Of a stretch of 64,000 nucleotides of DNA, positions 26,945 through 36,773 are shown piece after piece. The translations under genes and the position numbers were made by a program. The first letter of the stretch is position 1, and every line of letters starts with the position of its first letter. Under the pieces are notes generated by a model, which was not told the origin of the DNA, made no database searches, and worked only from the letters and a program-made list of their open reading frames with translations. The DNA comes from JADKCL01 sp046329055 (GTDB lineage Bacteria; Bacteroidota; Bacteroidia; J057; JADKCL01), in the NCBI GenBank assembly GCA_046329055.1, contig JAXLVK010000018.1, forward strand, positions 1 through 64,000. The letters run 5' to 3'.

Positions 26945-27469
26945 ATGAAACGAATTTCACTCACACTGCTGCTTTGCCTCACGGGAATGATCGCGTTGGC
27001 ACAGGCGACCTGCGACAGCAATTACATCCGCATCTTCTCCAAGATCGGATTTGACGTCTCCGGCATCCCTTGCGACAAGTTTGTTGTGATCGGCGAAGAG
27101 TATTACGACAAGATTTCCAAGGGCTACAACCTGAGCCGGGGCATCATCTTCGGGCAAGAACAGGTCTTGATGAACCTTCAAAAGCAGTTGGACCTGGCGA
27201 ATGCCTACTCCGCCACCCTCAAGGCCGCGAATGACAGCGCTGAAGCCACCATCAAGCGGTTTTCCGAAAACAACAAGGCCTACGAAGCCCTCATCGACAA
27301 GTCCACCAAGGCCAACGACCGATTGGTCGCCCAACTTAACAGCCAATTGAACGATCTCGAGAAGCTCCACAAGAAGGAGATCCGAAAGGTCCGTTGGCGC
27401 AACTTGGCGGTGGGCGGAGTCATCGGAGTGGTCGTCGGAGCGGTAGCCGTGCTGGTCTTGAAGGACTAG
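26945..27469 (+). CDS. Exported coiled-coil protein with C-terminal membrane anchor
   Basis: A 174-residue protein with an N-terminal signal peptide (ISLTLLLCLTGMIALAQA), two cysteines soon after cleavage, a long coiled coil (residues about 70-140, with repeated Leu and Asn), then a basic stretch and a terminal membrane segment (LAVGGVIGVVVGAVAVLVL). This gives a periplasmic coiled coil anchored at its C-terminal end. The preceding gene also makes a coiled-coil anchor protein, and the two are only 12 bases apart. No function recognised. Confidence 0.65.
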   Translation: MKRISLTLLLCLTGMIALAQATCDSNYIRIFSKIGFDVSGIPCDKFVVIGEEYYDKISKGYNLSRGIIFGQEQVLMNLQKQLDLANAYSATLKAANDSAEATIKRFSENNKAYEALIDKSTKANDRLVAQLNSQLNDLEKLHKKEIRKVRWRNLAVGGVIGVVVGAVAVLVLKD

Positions 27470-27504
27470 AAAGGCCGCATTCGGCAGTAGGATTCCATCC
27501 GCAT

Positions 27505-28601
27505 TTACTTCCTGTATGCCAGGAGCGCTTGAAGCATTGCCTCTGTCCCGCGTTCCGCCCGGCCGTGCAGGCAATTCGCCATCACGAGGCTGCCACGATT
27601 GTCAGTGAGGTCCAATGCGATTCTGCATAAAAACGTTCCCGGATTGCCGAGGGCGGTGGCGATGCGGTGTTGATGCGAGTCGATGGTGACCGTCCAGCCC
27701 ATTTCCAGCGGATCCGTCCCTGAAAGCAGCAATTCAAATGCACGCTCATCCAATCCTGGAATCCTGCGATTGAGGAAGGCTTGCAGGCAGATGGCCAAGT
27801 CCTTGGGCCGCATGTACAGATTTCCTGCCGCCATCAGCCAATTCAGCCGTTCGTTCGCCTTCATTTGATCTGGTTGCAAATGGCTGTCATGACCTCGTAA
27901 GCCTTGCGCATCCTCGACATTGGGCTGCCCGAAGCCGACTTGAATGCTAAGGTCATGGGCAAATTCCAAGAAAAGGCTCTCCATGGTGCGGCCAGAGGCC
28001 CTCTCAAGCAAAGCGCCCGCGAGGACGTAACTCAAGTTGCTGCTGTTGTGCCGCTTCCCGAGGTGCTGCGGAGCCTGTCGGATCGCCCAATTCGCGAATG
28101 CCATCCGTTGCGCTTGCGCATCGCCATCGAACTGCTCGTTCATAGGAGTGAAGTAGCCGAAGGGCGGCAGCCAATTGCGGAAACGAAGCAAGGAGTTCAA
28201 GGTTTGGCTGCGGTAGGCGCGGTGACAGTCAGCCTCCCATTCAGGGAAAGCGTCCATGAACTTCATTTCCCAATTGACGACACCCTCATGCACCAAGCGC
28301 GCCGCGATGGCCGAAGTGACGATTTTGGTGACTGCCCCGATCCGGAAATTGTCCTCCAATGTCGCAGGCGCTGGACTCCCCCATTGGCGGACGCCGCATA
28401 TCCCCAGGACCCATCGATTTCCTCCTTCCCAAATGCCGCATAAGCCAATGCCGGAATGCTGTCCGCTTGTCGCAGGTTGTCGGCGTATGCTCGCCAGTCT
28501 CGCGAATGCGGTGAAGCTTGCAGGCATTTGGGCATCAGCAACCAAAACGGCCGCCGCCCTACCAGAATGAATTTCCAATGAATATCAAGACTTCTTCGCA
28601 T
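27505..28601 (-). pseudogene. Serine-hydrolase-like protein without catalytic residues, frame-broken near its N-terminus
   Basis: The body of this gene encodes a class-C beta-lactamase fold, but each catalytic motif is altered. The nucleophile motif reads GAVTK (Ala in place of Ser), the Tyr-x-Asn motif reads SSN, and the late His-x-Gly motif reads LGN. The first 70 residues match better in a second frame: start ATG near 28601, MRRSLDIHWKFIL, then YADNLRQADSIPALAYAAF and GSWGYAASANG. The frame break lies in a run of five G near 28380; a sixth G joins it to SPAPATLEDNFRIG. The start overlaps the end of the upstream glycosyltransferase gene. Either a catalytically dead family member or a decaying gene. 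Confidence 0.65.
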
Positions 28602-29775
28602 CGGCCTGCCCAGTGATGACCGCCTCCAACATGGCATTCATCCGTGACCAGCGGAAATGCTGCTCCACGAATTTCCGGCCATTCTGCGCGAGATGAGCAG
28701 CTTTTTCGGGATGCGCGAGCAGGTCTTGGATGGCATCCGCGAATTCGAGCGCCGTGTTGCAGACCACGAGGTGCTCACCCGGCACTGCGCGAACGCCCTC
28801 ATTGCTGAAGCCGGAGGTGATCGTGGGCAGGGACATCGCCATGGACTCGAGGAGTTTGTTTTGCATGCCTTGACCGCCGAGCAGCGGTGCCACGGAGATT
28901 TTGCTCTTGACCACAAATTCCCTAATGTCGGCAACAAAGCCAGTGACGGTGATTTCTGGACTTGCCCAAGATTGGATGATCGGAGCAGGACGCGCCCCGG
29001 CGATGCAAAGTTTTGGACGCAGCCCACGTGCGTGAAGGATCGGGAGAACCTCCTCCACGAGGAAGCGGGCACTCTGGACATTGGGCAGGTAGCCCATGTT
29101 TCCGAAGAAGATGATGTCCCATTCCAGCTCCGAAGGACGCGGCATTTCCTCGAAAAATGACTCGCTCACTCCGTTCGGAATGACGTGGACCGATTCCTGG
29201 TGCAGCGGCGCCAAGCCCTCTGCGTCCCGCTTGCTGATGATGGTCAGTTCATCAAAATGTGCCGCGATCCGCGTTTCGTAGGCCCTGAGGCGGCGGGTCT
29301 CCATTTTCACGACAGGGCGGCTCCACCAGCGGTCCGTCTCGATCCGCTGACTCATGCCCATGGAAAATGTGTCCATATAGTCCAGCACCCACCGCAGGTT
29401 CACGAATTCGTGTGGCAGGTTTTCGCCGAGCCGGATCAACTGCACATAGCAGGCATCAATCTTTTCACGTTGAATGGTTTCCCGAATCACGCGGCGCATG
29501 GCTGCGGACCGGAAGTAGTTCACTTGGAAAGGAATCCGGTTGAAAATGCCGCCCAGAAGGTTCAGTCCTACTCGCCATTTGGGCAGCGGGATGACCTGCA
29601 CGGATTTGCAGAATCCCACCTGCTTGAGGTCATTTTCCGTCACGGCGAGGTCGCTCAAGCAGACAAGGTGCACTTCATGGTGCTCCGCCAAGCCTTGGAT
29701 TTGGTACCAAGCACGGAGTTTGTCGCCTTTTTCAAGGGGCCAAGGGAACCGCGACAATGCCACCAAGATTTTCAT
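28585..29775 (-). CDS. GT4 family glycosyltransferase (second of pair)
   Basis: A protein of about 396 residues with the two-Rossmann GT-B plan. The start MKILVALSRFPWPLEKGDK, the central HVIPNGVSESFF, and a late donor-site region (LLGGQGMQNKLLESMAMSLPTITS) are typical of glycosyltransferase group 1. It resembles the sugar transferases found with exopolysaccharide export systems. The sugar and acceptor are unknown. The ATG is at 29775; an upstream frame to 29919 lies within the partner gene. Start and stop of the two glycosyltransferases overlap as ATGA, so they probably act in the same surface-glycan pathway. Confidence 0.9.
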   Translation of the reverse strand: MKILVALSRFPWPLEKGDKLRAWYQIQGLAEHHEVHLVCLSDLAVTENDLKQVGFCKSVQVIPLPKWRVGLNLLGGIFNRIPFQVNYFRSAAMRRVIRETIQREKIDACYVQLIRLGENLPHEFVNLRWVLDYMDTFSMGMSQRIETDRWWSRPVVKMETRRLRAYETRIAAHFDELTIISKRDAEGLAPLHQESVHVIPNGVSESFFEEMPRPSELEWDIIFFGNMGYLPNVQSARFLVEEVLPILHARGLRPKLCIAGARPAPIIQSWASPEITVTGFVADIREFVVKSKISVAPLLGGQGMQNKLLESMAMSLPTITSGFSNEGVRAVPGEHLVVCNTALEFADAIQDLLAHPEKAAHLAQNGRKFVEQHFRWSRMNAMLEAVITGQADAKKS

Positions 29776-30968
29776 GCGAGCACCTCCCTGTAAAATTTCA
29801 CAAACTCCTCTCCCACTGCCTCCATCCCATACCTCGCCCTCGCCAATTCTTGGCCCCTCCGCGCGATTTCGAGTGAACGATCCGGATAGCCGATAAGTCC
29901 CTCCATCGCGGACATCCATTGCTCGGGGCAGTCTGCAATCAGGCAGTCCCTGCCATCGGTCACCTCGATTCCCTCAGCACCCATGGCGGTGGAGATCACG
30001 CAACACCCAGCGGCCATCGCTTCCAGCACTTTGATCCGCATCCCGCCGCCGCTGAGCAATGGGACGATGAAAAAATGGCAGCTGCGCAGGAATTCTCCGG
30101 CATCGGGCACCGTTCCATGAAAGGTCATTCCGGGCACCTTCAAGCTCGCGAGGCGCTCAGGGGGATTTTTGCCGGCCACGTGCAGCTCCAGGTTCGGATA
30201 CTTTTGGGCAAGTGGAGGCCAGACATTTTCCAGGAACCATCGCAAGCCTTGCTCATTGGGTAGCCATTCGAGCGAACCGAGGAACCCGAGCCTGAGGTTC
30301 GCGGCCATTGGTTCCTTCCCCGCCAAATGACTCAAATCCACACCACCCGGAATCGGTCGGATGGCACCCTTGAAGCCTTGATGGCGGTAATAATCACCGT
30401 CGGGTCCGGTAATGGGGGCTATAGCATCCACCAGCGGCAAATGATGCAATTCCCAGGTTTCGATTTTGCGACCCAATTGCTTCAGGTAGAGACGCTTGGG
30501 AAATGAAGGCTCATTGGCAGAAAGCCGGTTCCAAATCTGATGCTCCACGTTGTGGCTGCGCAGGATGATGGGAGCCCTGGTCGCAGCGCGAATCACCTTT
30601 ATATATAGGCTCATGTAGCTGCCTTCAAGTTGCACGAGGTCAAATGCGCGCTCCCGCAGCAACTGCCCCAATTTTCCTGCAAAATCGGCACTCCAAAACC
30701 GGGCGACATTGTAAGGCATCTTGGAGAAAAGCCCCTTGAATGCCCCCCATGCAGTCACGGTGGTATCAATGTCCACCGCCGTGATGGCAGCGGCTTCACG
30801 GATGACCATTGGATCCTGGCGATGCTTGGAAGTGTTGAGGCAAGCCAACTCCACATGATGCCCGGCGCGGTGCAGGGCACGGGTCAGATTGTAGGTCGCG
30901 ATGTTGCCCCCATCGTTCAGTGGCCATGGGATGCGGTTGGTGACCTGGAGTATGCGCAGCGGCTTCAA
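29772..30968 (-). CDS. GT4 family glycosyltransferase (first of pair)
   Basis: A 398-residue GT-B-fold glycosyltransferase. It opens with RILQVTNRIPWPLNDGGN (an N-terminal sugar-nucleotide enzyme pattern), contains RSHNVEHQIWNRL and IPGGVDLSHL, and a C-terminal nucleotide-sugar site with VPLLSGGGMRIKVLEAMAAG followed by ISTAMGAEGIEV. Substrate unknown; similar proteins act in polysaccharide or lipid glycosylation. It overlaps the downstream glycosyltransferase gene by four bases. The region upstream (31 kb) is a divergent promoter zone shared with susC. Confidence 0.9.
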   Translation of the reverse strand: MKPLRILQVTNRIPWPLNDGGNIATYNLTRALHRAGHHVELACLNTSKHRQDPMVIREAAAITAVDIDTTVTAWGAFKGLFSKMPYNVARFWSADFAGKLGQLLRERAFDLVQLEGSYMSLYIKVIRAATRAPIILRSHNVEHQIWNRLSANEPSFPKRLYLKQLGRKIETWELHHLPLVDAIAPITGPDGDYYRHQGFKGAIRPIPGGVDLSHLAGKEPMAANLRLGFLGSLEWLPNEQGLRWFLENVWPPLAQKYPNLELHVAGKNPPERLASLKVPGMTFHGTVPDAGEFLRSCHFFIVPLLSGGGMRIKVLEAMAAGCCVISTAMGAEGIEVTDGRDCLIADCPEQWMSAMEGLIGYPDRSLEIARRGQELARARYGMEAVGEEFVKFYREVLA

Positions 30969-31334
30969 AGCGGTGCAATACTAAGCATTTGGCCCCTGAA
31001 TTTTCTGGGAAGAATGCAGGTTCACGCGGATTCTAGGTCGATGATGGGGCAAGTGACATCGTCAACAACAGGTGGAAATTGCCGAACTGTCGCTGGATGA
31101 CATGGACATTCATTTCATGTAACGAGAATCGCTGGGCGCTCATGGCCCCTGATGCCTGAAAAACAAACGATTGGCAGGAAGTCGGGTCACAAATCGTACA
31201 AATCAGGGGCATTCACCTTGGCAATTTGGCTGTAATCCGCTGCTTTTTGGAAACAATTTATTATCGTTGTATCTAGTGGACTTATCAACGAGTATATTCT
31301 TTTCAACTATTGTTCATTAAGTGGAATTAAACGT
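30969..31334. other. Divergent promoter region between glycosyltransferase and susC genes
   Basis: A 366-base region without genes. A possible susC promoter is a TTG near 31246 with TATCTAG 20 bases later; the match to TAnnTTTG is imperfect. I found no SusR or hybrid-sensor gene next to it and no clear operator. Confidence 0.4.
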
Positions 31335-34300
31335 ATGAGAAGACTTTTAGCAACCATGTGCTTGCTACTGTTCGCAGTGGCATCCACGTACGCGCAGGAA
31401 GTCCTTCGAGGTACCGTAAAAGAAGACCTGACGGGCGACCCGATGCCCGGGGTTACGGTATTTGAGAAGGGAACATCCAACGGTACAGTGACCGACGCCG
31501 AAGGGCGTTACGAAATCAAGGTGAAGGACGCCCAGACCACCTTGATTTTCCGTTTTGTGGGCTACGCCACCTTCGAGCAGGCTGGTGGCGGCGACGTCAA
31601 ACTGAAAGAGGACGTCCTCATGCTGGACGAGGTGGTCGTGACCGCCTTGGGCATCAAATCCGACAAGAAAGCGCTGGGTTACTCCGTGCAGAAAGTCGGC
31701 GGCGATGCGCTCACAAGCTCCGGCGAAAGCAACTTGATCAACGGCCTCAACTCCAAAGTGGCTGGTGTTCAAGTGATCAGCTCCGGCGGGGTTCCCGGAG
31801 CAGCATCGTTTATTCGTATCCGGGGCATGTCCTCCCTGAACGGTGCCAACCAACCCCTGATCGTGGTGGACGGTGTGCCGCTGGACAACAGCCAAAACCA
31901 AGGTGGTAACCCTGACAACGGGGACAACAACCTGCTGGAAGGCGTGAACCAGACCAACCGTGCCGCTGACATCAACCCCAACGACATCGAAGAGGTGACC
32001 GTCCTGAAAGGCCCTGCTGCTGCAGCCCTTTACGGTATCCAAGCCGCCAACGGTGCTATCCTCATCACCACCAAGAAAGGCTCCAACACCAAAGGAAAAG
32101 GCGTCGCCGTCTCCTTCAATACGAGCATGGCTTGGGACAAGGTCAACCGCCTCCCGCAGTTGCAAAATAAGTACAGCCAAGGCATCAATGGCAACTACAA
32201 TGGTCCAGAGACGGGCCGTTCCCAAAGCTGGGGTGCAAGCATCGACACGCTGAGCTGGGATGGCGATCCCTCGTACATCTACGATCCCAATGGTGCAATC
32301 CAAAGCTCCTCTGCAGGTGGCACTCCTGTCACCCCTTATGACAACCTGAAGAGCTTCTTCCAAACCGGTCTCACGACCGACAATTCGCTGGCACTTGCTG
32401 GCGGCAATGGTGCCACCAACTACCGTTTCTCCATCGGCAATACCCACAGCAAAGGCATCGTTCCCTTGAGCACCTGGGGTCGTACCACTGTGAAACTGGC
32501 TGGTGAATCCCAACTGAGCAAGCGCCTGCGCACTGCTGCATCCGTCGCCTACTCCAATTCCGGTGGCCGCCGTGTACAAACCGGCTCCAACACCTCCGGC
32601 CTCATGCTGGGTCTGCTGCGCACCCCGATCACCTTCGACAACGCTGGCGGCTCCGACGATCCCGTCAATGATCCCAGCTCCTACATGTTCACTGACGGTA
32701 CCCAGCGCAACTATCGCGGTGGTGGCGGTTACGACAACCCCTACTGGACCGTGAACAAGAACCCCTTCACCGATGACGTGAACCGGATTTATGGCTTCAC
32801 CAGCGTGACCTATGACATCACCAACTGGCTGAATGTCTTCTACCGGATCGGTACCGACGCCTACAGCGATGAGCGTCAACAAGTGATCGCCCTCGGCTCC
32901 CGCACTGCTCCTGCTGGCCGCCTCTACTACGAGAAGCACAACTACCGTCACTTGAACAGCGACCTCTGGGTCACCGCTCAGCACGACTTCACCGAGAAGT
33001 TCAGCGGCTCCTTGTTGGTGGGCAACAACCTCTTCAACAAGCGCTACAACAAGATGTTCACCCAAGGTGACGGCTTCGTGGTTCCGGACTTCAACCACAT
33101 CTCCAACGTGACCAGCTCCTTCTCCCGCTACACCACCGACGCTACCCGCTCGGCTGCCGTGTTTGCTGAAGCAAAGATGAACTACGGAGATTGGCTCTTC
33201 CTCGACCTGACCGGTCGTAACGAGTGGTCCAGCACCCTGCCCCTGAGCAACAACAGCTTCTTCTATCCCAGCGCCAACCTCGGCGTGGTCTTCACCGACG
33301 CTCTGGGCATGCAAGAAAACAAAGTGCTTCCCTACGGCAAGCTGCGCGTGAGCTACGCTTCCGTTGGTGGTGCTGCTCCTTCCTTCGCACTCGGCCGCTA
33401 CTTCACTGGCACCGCCGTGCTTGATGGTTGGACATCCGGTGTGAACTTCCCCTTCAACGGCACTGCTGGCTTCTCCGTGGATGACGAACTCGGCTCCAAC
33501 AACCTGAAGCCCAGCCGGAACAACACCTTCGAAGTCGGTACCGACCTGCGTTTCCTCCAGAACCGCATCGGCCTCGACTTTACCTTCTACCGCTCCATCG
33601 CTGTGGACCACATCCTGCCCATCCCGGTTGCAGGCAGCTCAGGTTACACCAACGTTTACCTGAACGCCGGCCGCGTGAGCAACACTGGCTTCGAGGTCGT
33701 CTTGAATGCTACCCCCATCAAGAAGGAAAACTTCCGCTGGGACATCCAAGTCAACTTCACCCGCAACCGCAACATTGTCGAGGAACTGCCTGAGGGCATC
33801 GAAAGCATCTTCTTGGGTGGTTTCGAAGGCTCCAGCGTGCGCAACGTGGCTGGTCAACCCTACGGCCAAATCTACGGCGGCACCTTCCTCATCGACTCTG
33901 CCAGCGGCAGCATGGTCATCGAAAGCGACACCAACAGCGCATTCTACGGCTTCCCGATCGAGTCTGGCAAGGAATCTGCCATCGGCAACCCGAACCCCGA
34001 CTTCCTCTGCGGCTTCTCTAACACCCTGAGCTGGAAAGGTCTGAGCCTGAACATCCTGTTTGACTTCCGCAAAGGTGGCCAAATGTGGAACGGTACCATG
34101 GGTGCCTTGGCCTTCTTCGGCATGTCCCAGTTGACTGAGCACCGCGATGAGGACTACACCTTCAATGGTGTGAAAGGCACCGTGGATGGCGATGGCAACG
34201 TCGTGCTCCAAGATGAAAATAGCCAAGCTGGCACCTTCACCAACGACGCCGTCGTCCAGCGTGACCAGAGCTGGTACCTCGCAAACGGTGGTGGCTTCGG

Positions 34301-34571
34301 CAACGTGGCCAGCCAATTCATCCAAAACACGTCTTGGATCCGCCTGCGTGAGGTCTCCCTGGCCTACCAGTTCCCGACTAAGATGTTCGAAAAGACCCCG
34401 ATCGCGGGTTTGAACATTGGCGTGAGCGCACGCAACCTGTTCCTGATCACTCCCTACCAGGGCATCGACCCGGAGACCAACCTCATGGGTTCCTCCAATG
34501 CACAAGGTTTGGACTACTTCAACATGCCCAACACCCGCTCGATCTCTGCTCGTCTCGGTATCAACTTCTAA
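31335..34571 (+). CDS. susC: SusC/RagA family TonB-dependent outer-membrane transporter
   Basis: A 1078-residue TonB-linked uptake pore. Order: signal peptide (LLATMCLLLFAVASTYAQ), a CarboxypepD_reg-like domain (about 24-95; VLRGTVKEDLTGDPMPGVTV), a TonB-box-like EVVVTALG, the plug domain (about 115-235; IRIRGMSSLNGANQPLIVVD, VTVLKGPAAAALYG), and a long 22-strand barrel to the C-terminal Phe. The partner SusD lies 12 bases downstream. Codon use is strongly biased, and the gene is probably highly expressed. No polysaccharide-degrading enzymes surround it, so the substrate is unknown; peptides or simple oligosaccharides are possible. Confidence 0.96.
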   Translation: MRRLLATMCLLLFAVASTYAQEVLRGTVKEDLTGDPMPGVTVFEKGTSNGTVTDAEGRYEIKVKDAQTTLIFRFVGYATFEQAGGGDVKLKEDVLMLDEVVVTALGIKSDKKALGYSVQKVGGDALTSSGESNLINGLNSKVAGVQVISSGGVPGAASFIRIRGMSSLNGANQPLIVVDGVPLDNSQNQGGNPDNGDNNLLEGVNQTNRAADINPNDIEEVTVLKGPAAAALYGIQAANGAILITTKKGSNTKGKGVAVSFNTSMAWDKVNRLPQLQNKYSQGINGNYNGPETGRSQSWGASIDTLSWDGDPSYIYDPNGAIQSSSAGGTPVTPYDNLKSFFQTGLTTDNSLALAGGNGATNYRFSIGNTHSKGIVPLSTWGRTTVKLAGESQLSKRLRTAASVAYSNSGGRRVQTGSNTSGLMLGLLRTPITFDNAGGSDDPVNDPSSYMFTDGTQRNYRGGGGYDNPYWTVNKNPFTDDVNRIYGFTSVTYDITNWLNVFYRIGTDAYSDERQQVIALGSRTAPAGRLYYEKHNYRHLNSDLWVTAQHDFTEKFSGSLLVGNNLFNKRYNKMFTQGDGFVVPDFNHISNVTSSFSRYTTDATRSAAVFAEAKMNYGDWLFLDLTGRNEWSSTLPLSNNSFFYPSANLGVVFTDALGMQENKVLPYGKLRVSYASVGGAAPSFALGRYFTGTAVLDGWTSGVNFPFNGTAGFSVDDELGSNNLKPSRNNTFEVGTDLRFLQNRIGLDFTFYRSIAVDHILPIPVAGSSGYTNVYLNAGRVSNTGFEVVLNATPIKKENFRWDIQVNFTRNRNIVEELPEGIESIFLGGFEGSSVRNVAGQPYGQIYGGTFLIDSASGSMVIESDTNSAFYGFPIESGKESAIGNPNPDFLCGFSNTLSWKGLSLNILFDFRKGGQMWNGTMGALAFFGMSQLTEHRDEDYTFNGVKGTVDGDGNVVLQDENSQAGTFTNDAVVQRDQSWYLANGGGFGNVASQFIQNTSWIRLREVSLAYQFPTKMFEKTPIAGLNIGVSARNLFLITPYQGIDPETNLMGSSNAQGLDYFNMPNTRSISARLGINF

Positions 34572-34583
34572 GCTGGAACTGTC

Positions 34584-35930
34584 ATGAAAAAATTTAGATA
34601 TCTTCCGATCGTCGCAGCTCTGGGGTTGGCAAGCCTGACCTCTTGCGAGAAGTACTTTGACGATGTGAACGTGGACCCGACCCGTCCGAAGGAAGTCACC
34701 CCCACGGTGCTCCTCCCCAGCGCGATGGTCGAGTACGGCTATGGGTTGCAGGGCGACATCTCTCGCTTTACCTCCCTCCTCACCAATCAGATCTACGGCG
34801 CTGACCGTCAGTTTGCCACATACCAAGTCTATTCCATCACCGAAACCGATACCGACAACTGGTGGAAGTTCAACCACTATGGTGGCGCGATGATGGACAT
34901 CAAGACGCTGATCGACTACGCGATGGCCTCCGAGCAATACCACTATGCTGGTATCGGCAAGGTGCTCATGGCTTATGGTCTGATGACGGCAACCGACTTG
35001 GTTGGGGACGTTCCCTACGTGGAGGCCTTCCAAGGTCTGGACAACCTCACGCCCAAGTATGAGTCCCAGCAGGTCATCTATGACTCGATCCAGAGCTTGC
35101 TCGCTCAAGGCAAGGTCCTCCTCGCCGACCCGAATGTCGCTGTGTCCGAACCCGGCTCCGACGACCTCGTGTACGGTGGCGACCTGACCAAGTGGGCCAT
35201 GTTCGCGAACGTGTTGAGCGCACGTGCACACCTGCACCTGGGCAAAACCGATCCGAACCACTATGCCATGGCCATCGCCGCCCTTGGCGCGCCTGGTGTT
35301 GAGAGCTTTGGCTCCTCCGGCGATGATGCAGTGTTCTTCTTTGGCACTGATTACACCGCTTCTGCTCCTTGGTTCCAATACAATGACCAGCGCGCTGACA
35401 TCCTCTTCGAGGGTTTCTTGCTGGACACGATGACCGCCTTGAACGACCCGCGCATGGTGTCCTACTGGGATGCTGATGGCTGGCTTGGCGAGTACTTCAC
35501 CCGTCCGGACGCGCCCTTCTTCTTCACCTCCTTCATGGAGCAGAACTTCATCTTGGCCGAAGCACAGTTCCAAGCTGGCAATCCTGGCCTCGCACTCACG
35601 GCTTACAATGACGCTGTGAACGCCTCCCTCAGCCGCCATGGCGTGGTTGCGGACAGCGCCTTCACCGCCAACGTGTTGAGCGAAACCAGCGGCAGCCTGA
35701 CCCTGGAGAAAATCATGGTTCAGAAGTACATCGCCATGTACCTGGAACCGGAAGTGTTCTCTGACTGGCGCCGTACCGGCTTCCCGAATCTCGTGCCCAG
35801 CGCAGGTAACGTGACCGGCGACGTGATCCCACGCCGCCTGCCCTACCCGCAGTCCGAGCGCCTCTTCAACGGTGCCAACTGCAACTGCGCTTCCCAAAAC
35901 ATCACCTCCAAGGTGTGGTGGGACATGTGA
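34584..35930 (+). CDS. susD: SusD/RagB family nutrient-binding outer-membrane lipoprotein
   Basis: A 448-residue SusD-like lipoprotein; the lipobox (LASLTSC) places the acylated Cys at about residue 20. The chain is helical with tetratricopeptide-like regions, and the middle holds the substrate lid seen in these proteins (DIKTLIDYAMASEQYHYAGI; LMAYGLMTATDLVGDVPY). It caps the SusC barrel and delivers substrate. Codon bias follows that of susC. A stem-loop terminator follows 28 bases after the stop, so susC and susD form a two-gene operon. Confidence 0.95.
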   Translation: MKKFRYLPIVAALGLASLTSCEKYFDDVNVDPTRPKEVTPTVLLPSAMVEYGYGLQGDISRFTSLLTNQIYGADRQFATYQVYSITETDTDNWWKFNHYGGAMMDIKTLIDYAMASEQYHYAGIGKVLMAYGLMTATDLVGDVPYVEAFQGLDNLTPKYESQQVIYDSIQSLLAQGKVLLADPNVAVSEPGSDDLVYGGDLTKWAMFANVLSARAHLHLGKTDPNHYAMAIAALGAPGVESFGSSGDDAVFFFGTDYTASAPWFQYNDQRADILFEGFLLDTMTALNDPRMVSYWDADGWLGEYFTRPDAPFFFTSFMEQNFILAEAQFQAGNPGLALTAYNDAVNASLSRHGVVADSAFTANVLSETSGSLTLEKIMVQKYIAMYLEPEVFSDWRRTGFPNLVPSAGNVTGDVIPRRLPYPQSERLFNGANCNCASQNITSKVWWDM

Positions 35931-35957
35931 TAGGTTGGTTTTGAGAATGAATTCGTA

Positions 35958-35990
35958 TCAGCCCCGGCAGTTTGTCGGGGCTGATTGCTT
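35958..35990 (+). terminator. Intrinsic terminator of the susCD operon
   Basis: CAGCCCCG (35959-35966) pairs with CGGGGCTG (35976-35983) around a 9-base loop, extended by a flanking T-A pair, followed by ATTGCTTTTG on the plus strand. Confidence 0.85.
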
Positions 35991-36292
35991 TTGCACTATC
36001 CCCTGTTAATGAATCGATTGACTAGAAACAAAAATCTCATTGACGGAAAATGCCTCCACATAAAACGTAAGAATCCCACTGTCCATTTTCCCAGAATGGA
36101 AACCACTCAGAACCAACAAGTTTTCCACACCAAATGCTTCATTTTCATGTCAAAATTTGGTTGAGAAGGATCGTTTTCCCTCTCGAATCATCCTTCGGGG
36201 ATGGGCCTGCCGTTACCCAACTAGATATGTATCAGGAAAATTGCCTAACTTCAAGTTTGGTAGGTAATGTTTAGTATCTAAAACGCAGGTTT
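35991..36292. other. AT-rich intergenic region before the small secreted protein gene
   Basis: About 300 bases, AT-rich, with no coding frame of note. It should contain the promoter of the next gene; a possible -7 match near 36275 (TATCTAAA) is not strong. Confidence 0.35.
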
Positions 36293-36730
36293 ATGCTGAA
36301 AACGAATTGTTTCAAAAAGGCTTGTTGCATCCTCTTGTTCATTGTCCCTGTCGTCACCATGGCCCAAAGCAGCACCTCGCTGCAACGAATTACTGTGACG
36401 AGTGTCACCATCTTCCTCGATAGCCTCGACACACCCACGGAGGCGGAAATGGTCAAGACGGCCATCACGAAACACACGGAAGTAAAGGACTTTGACCTGA
36501 AGAAGACGAACTGCAACTTCACCATCGACAATACCAACAACACTCTTGATGCGATCTTCAGCGATTTGGAGCAACATGGACAGCCCGTGCGGGTCTATTC
36601 TGTTGAAGCCAGCCAAATCTTCACCCGTGTGGCTGAAGAAAACTGCCTCACCAAGCGGGAAGAGGAATTGAAGGAGGAGGAATACCTCCGCCAACATCCT
36701 GAGCTCAAGAACAAGAAGAAGGAAAACTGA
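36293..36730 (+). CDS. Small secreted protein of unknown function
   Basis: A 145-residue protein with a signal peptide (CILLFIVPVVTMAQ). The mature part starts SSTSLQRITVTSVTIFLDSL and ends with a highly charged tail (REEELKEEEYLRQHPELKNK). A single pair of cysteines (NCNFTIDNTNN; ENCLTKRE) may form a disulfide. It lies 43 bases before the 2475-residue T9SS gene on the same strand, so it may be co-transcribed. I do not recognise the family. The ATG follows an AT-rich leader. Confidence 0.6.
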   Translation: MLKTNCFKKACCILLFIVPVVTMAQSSTSLQRITVTSVTIFLDSLDTPTEAEMVKTAITKHTEVKDFDLKKTNCNFTIDNTNNTLDAIFSDLEQHGQPVRVYSVEASQIFTRVAEENCLTKREEELKEEEYLRQHPELKNKKKEN

Positions 36731-36773
36731 GCCTGGTGCTTCCTTCCATTCATGAACCCTCACACGGCACCCC

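Noticed and set aside
31365..35897. Two long minus-strand reading frames (748 and 752 codons) opposite susC and susD
   Set aside because: They are antisense to two well-matched genes. Their length follows from strong codon bias that avoids stops on the other strand, and the products are low in family-like sequence.
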